Source: Desmodus rotundus (taxonomy: Eukaryota; Chordata; Mammalia; Chiroptera; Phyllostomidae). Taken from it: a stretch of 64,000 nucleotides of DNA. The position numbers were made by a program, and so were the translations under genes. This document shows positions 60,765 through 64,000 of this stretch, piece after piece. The DNA lies in NCBI RefSeq assembly GCF_022682495.2, contig NC_071390.1:170587220-170651219 (forward strand), written 5' to 3'. Under the pieces are notes generated by a model. That model was not told the DNA's origin and made no database searches. It worked only from the letters and a program-made list of their open reading frames with translations. Positions within the stretch are counted from its first letter, which is position 1. Each line of letters starts with the position of its first letter.

Positions 60765-62135
60765 TGTCCTTTTAAAATCCAGCCATGGTATGAAAAGATT
60801 AAAGTTTAACTTCCCTATTAGTGAAATGATCGATATACAGAGAACACATTTCTTATAATTTTTTTACCATGTTGAATATTTTTCATTAATTAGCTTAACA
60901 CTAAGCTGCTTATAATTTTTATGCCACAAAGTACATTTGCATTATCCAAAAATTAATCCTTTGTTTAATGTTCTATATTTGATTCAGTGATAACCTTGTG
61001 TGTTTGCCAATTATAATTTGAAATATAACTACATCAACTTATAATACCATTAGGATTTTGAATTATGTGAAGGATGAATATTATTGATTAAAGTATATCC
61101 CAGATATTATACAATTAAATATACCTGGTTGCTGGATTTCTGAAAATCCTAACTGATAATTGATAAAGGAATCACAGAGTAGAAGAATGAAATATATGTA
61201 AACTGTAGCACTAAAAGGTAGAACATACAAATGAATCATGTGTTATTTACATTAGACATGGGGAGGCAAAGAACAGCACACTTGGGTAATAAATCAAAGA
61301 ATGTTATATGGCCCTTAGAGAACCGAGTCCCTTGCCGAATTCTAGACAATAAAAGATGGCTCAACGTAAGGCATGCAAGGCATCCCCCAAATTCTGGCCA
61401 TTAGGTCATTTCCCTGGCCTTGATTTTCAGGGCTATTTTCAAACACAAAATTACCTGTCCTCCTTCTCAGACCCCCAATGGTGGACTCTTTTGTACCACT
61501 GTGCTCTGCCTCTCAAGCCAGACTGTACTGGAGTGCTCACCTGGAATGACAGAAGCCAGCGCTGCCAAACCAAATGCAAAGACCCGTTCCCTCATTTGAT
61601 CTCTTTCCAGAAAAGAAATCAAAGCCAACCACAACCTGATTTTTCTTGAATCAGTCTCTTCCTTGGTTGTTTTTTCAGTCTTTCTAGGTCCTCTTCTAGC
61701 TCCTCTTTGGGCCAGTGGTCCACCACACTCCCTAAGGTGAATCACTCCCTAAGGTGTCTCAGTTACTTTCACACTAATAACTCTGTGATGTCTCTTTTCA
61801 CTTAAGAGCTTTTACTCTGGAGCTCTGTGATCCCAGGTCAAGTGTCTCAGGAGCCTGTCTCCACGGGTATCTCACAGATACATCAAACGATATGTCACAA
61901 ACTGGAAGCATCCTCTTCTCGATTCTGCTCTTTTTCCTGGACACCTATATGAATAAATGATTGTACCACTCACATAGTCACACGAGCCAGGAATTTGGGG
62001 CCGTCTTTGATTCCTCCCCTGCCTTATTCTCCACATAGTTAGTTGTTGATCACACCTGAAATAATGCTTCCAATGTTGACAAGTATGTGTCACTAAAAAA
62101 AAACCAAAACCTTGAAATGGTATGTGAGAGGGAGG
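60765..62135. other. Mostly unique intronic sequence
   Basis: AT-rich to about 61340, then an unclear repeat-like region; cgagccaggaatttggggccgtctttgattcctcc (about 61983-62015) recalls an old L2 or LTR-internal phrase. No gene is supported. Confidence 0.35.
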
Positions 62136-62139
62136 AGAT

Positions 62140-62225
62140 TAGGTAATACGGTGTTTTTGTACTTGCTGTTCGGTTTTTCTGTACACCTAAAACTATTCTA
62201 AAAAAATAAAGTCCATTCATTAAAA
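62140..62225 (+). mobile_element. L1 3' end (old)
   Basis: gtacttgctgttcggtttttctgtacacctaaaactattctaaaaaaataaagtccattcattaaaaa matches an old L1 tail with its A-rich end. Confidence 0.55.
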
Positions 62226-62419
62226 AGCATTTGGAAGGATACAGAGAAGAGGGCTCATGGGAAGAGACTGAAAACCAGGTCATATAAAGACGAGATGCAG
62301 GCACTTGAAATATTCATCCTCACAGAAAAGATTAAGACAAGTCGTGATAGCTGCCTTCCCCAACTGCTAAGTAGACAGGAGGATGTGTGCGGCTGACCCC
62401 ATGAACGCAAAGCACTGGC

Positions 62420-62460
62420 GAAGCGGCAACTATTGAGAAGCGGCAACTATTGAGAAGCGG
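62420..62460. repeat. 17-bp tandem repeat, 2.4 copies
   Basis: The unit gaagcggcaactattga is repeated exactly, followed by gaagcgg. The identity indicates a recent local duplication. Confidence 0.95.
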
Positions 62461-62554
62461 CTTTCAGCTTCTCACAAGAGAGCAAATGATTTAGTATACA
62501 AAAACCTCCGAGAAACAGCAAGCTCCTAAGTCATTTATTCAACATAGCACTTTG

Positions 62555-62725
62555 GAGTTTAGAAAGTGCTTTTCAACATCTGTTATACTACTTAATTACC
62601 AGCACAACTGTATTCCTCGGTAGGACAAATATAATTATCCTCATCTTATTAATGGAGAATAAAGACAACGAGCCTTAGAGCATTCGAGTGACTGGCCAAC
62701 GTCTGGCAGGTAGATCCCCGCACAC
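62555..62725 (-). repeat. MIR SINE fragment
   Basis: gtgcttttcaacatctgttatactacttaattacc, ataattatcctcatcttattaatggagaataaagacaacgagccttagagc follow reversed MIR. Confidence 0.65.
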
Positions 62726-62729
62726 CCAC

Positions 62730-64000
62730 GGAAATAGTTCTTCGTACATACGGAGTAGCGTTTCACCCAACAGACTCTCTGTTTCTGGGGCTGCCCACCA
62801 GCATACAGTTAGTGTTCAAACATGATGGTTGAAGAAACAAAATAATTGATTACTTAATGCACAAACCCAGCCAGGGTTTAGCATCAAGTCTGAGTTAAGC
62901 AAAGTATGTTCTTGTTCTCGAGATCCGCTGTATAACCTTGCACCTGGATCACCAATACTGTATTGGATACTTGAAAATTCGTTAAGAGAGTAGATCCCAA
63001 GTTGTGTTCTTCCCATAATGAAATAAAATTTAAAAACAGGAAAGATAAAAAAAGATTGGATTTCAGAAGAAAATCCTCCTCTTATGTGTACTTGTCTTGC
63101 CAACTCTTCATCTCCACGGGAATAACAAGGCCGGGGCGCAGGACCCTGAGGAGGACGACAGGGCTCCTAGGTGAAAAGCACCTCAGGTAAGACTCCTCCC
63201 CCAACCACGGAAATGGCTGGGGGACCCCCCAGAAAGCAGGGCATGCTCAGGAAACGGAGACCCTCCACACTGAACAAAACTTGTGAGCGTGAACGAGCTA
63301 CTGAATTAGCGTGTCTTCCTTTGTCTGCATTCGTTCACTCATTCTTTTAATATGTAAGTTAACCTTAAAACGTGCTGGGAACAGTATCTTACCCAGAAGG
63401 CCAACGTGACTTTGTTAAACATATACAGTCATGCGTAAGGTAAATATTTAGTAAATACCTACTAGATTCAAGTTCAGGAATCTAGATACGAACAAAGCCA
63501 TGATCCACTTTTGTTTTTTATTGCAGGCTTCATGCCAGAATATTCAAAGGTGTGCAAATGGGTGCGAGAATAATAAAGTATACTCTGGTACGCCTTTCAA
63601 ATACTTACTATAGACAGTTTATGCATATTCGCATTTCAAAAATATTATTTTACTTATATTAATTACAGTAGAATGTTAAACATTTTTAAAAATCAAAACA
63701 ATTCTTCTTTAAGCCACTGCAGAAATTCTAGCATCGTATAATAAATTTCTTGGAAAGGTAAAATTTTGTTTGTTTGTTTTTGTTACCTGTTTCCCTGAAA
63801 TTTTCTGTAGTTGGGCTTTAACGAAAGTAAAAGGTCAGGGTTTAACTTATGAAATGCATATTTTCTACAGTTAAAGTTTGGCATATTTGAGAGCAATAAA
63901 TTGGTTAAAATTTTTAAATTTAATGATCTATGCCAAGAGCTAGCATGCAGCTATTTACAAAGGCAGTAAGATTTTTATTAGCAATGTGGCCAATGATGCT
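62730..64000. other. Unique intronic sequence to the window end
   Basis: gttcactcattcttttaatatgtaag...gctgggaacagtatc near 63340 is a faint reversed L2 end. Otherwise there is nothing recognisable. Confidence 0.35.

Larger units (their letters stand above)
8457..64000 (-). other. SLIT2: SLIT2 intron upstream of the exon (partial, over 55 kb)
   Basis: This lies 5' of the exon on the gene strand. I looked for the preceding LRR exons (LQLFPELLFLG... and ENKISTIERGAF...) and did not find them, so the whole stretch is inferred to be one long intron. SLIT2 in mammals is known for very large introns near its 5' end. An unrelated nested gene or unannotated exon cannot be excluded, but no open frame here resembles a protein I know apart from L1 fragments. 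Confidence 0.65.

Noticed and set aside
1..64000. Search for miR-218-1, the microRNA hosted in a later SLIT2 intron
   Set aside because: Its mature sequence was not found; in mammals it lies in an intron further 3' than this window reaches.
1..64000. CRISPR arrays, operons, rRNA or phage-like gene clusters
   Set aside because: None present; composition, repeats and splicing show a mammalian nuclear intron.

Overview
The window looks like a piece of a microbat nuclear genome (Chiroptera, probably Yangochiroptera). The main evidence is eight tRNA-derived SINEs of the bat VES type, several with readable target-site duplications. There are also short DNA transposons of hAT and mariner type of the kind known from bats, and bat-style L1 3' ends. 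I saw no HeliBat (Helitron) copy. That is mildly unexpected for a vespertilionid, so another yangochiropteran family is possible. Composition is AT-rich and the open reading frames are short and repeat-ridden, with no sign of prokaryotic or organellar genes.

Only one coding element can be supported: a 72-base exon at 8385-8456 on the minus strand. It encodes one leucine-rich repeat of the axon-guidance protein SLIT2 ([15 protein letters not shown]...GAVDIKNL) between good splice sites. By my memory of the human gene it is the fifth coding exon. Everything else is read as intron: 1-8384 is the intron after this exon and 8457-64000 the intron before it. I looked for the adjacent leucine-rich-repeat exons on the same strand and did not find them.

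Layout: 1-8.4 kb is AT-rich intron with a 263-bp hAT MITE, an L1 tail, a MIR and one VES. 8.4-11.2 kb surrounds the exon and is almost repeat-free. 11.2-16.3 kb is a repeat cluster: L2, MIR, an L1 ORF2 remnant with a mariner MITE inside it, a young L1 tail and L2. 16.3-34 kb is mostly unique sequence with scattered MIR, L1 and L2 pieces and two VES copies. It includes an AT-rich block near 21 kb that could be a conserved noncoding element. 34-36.2 kb holds an MLT1-type LTR, two VES copies nested in opposite orientation, and an L2. 36-64 kb alternates unique sequence with MER1-type hAT, MIR, L2, VES, MLT1 and L1 remnants, a possible bat LTR near 42.5 kb and a 337-bp TA-flanked inverted-repeat element at 60.4 kb.

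I see no undescribed multi-gene system. The points most worth a second look are the small inverted-repeat transposons, the nested SINE pair, and a few motif-bearing unique blocks that could be enhancers of a developmentally regulated gene. Repeat names and boundaries come from reading and memory; all are approximate unless duplications or terminal repeats are stated.
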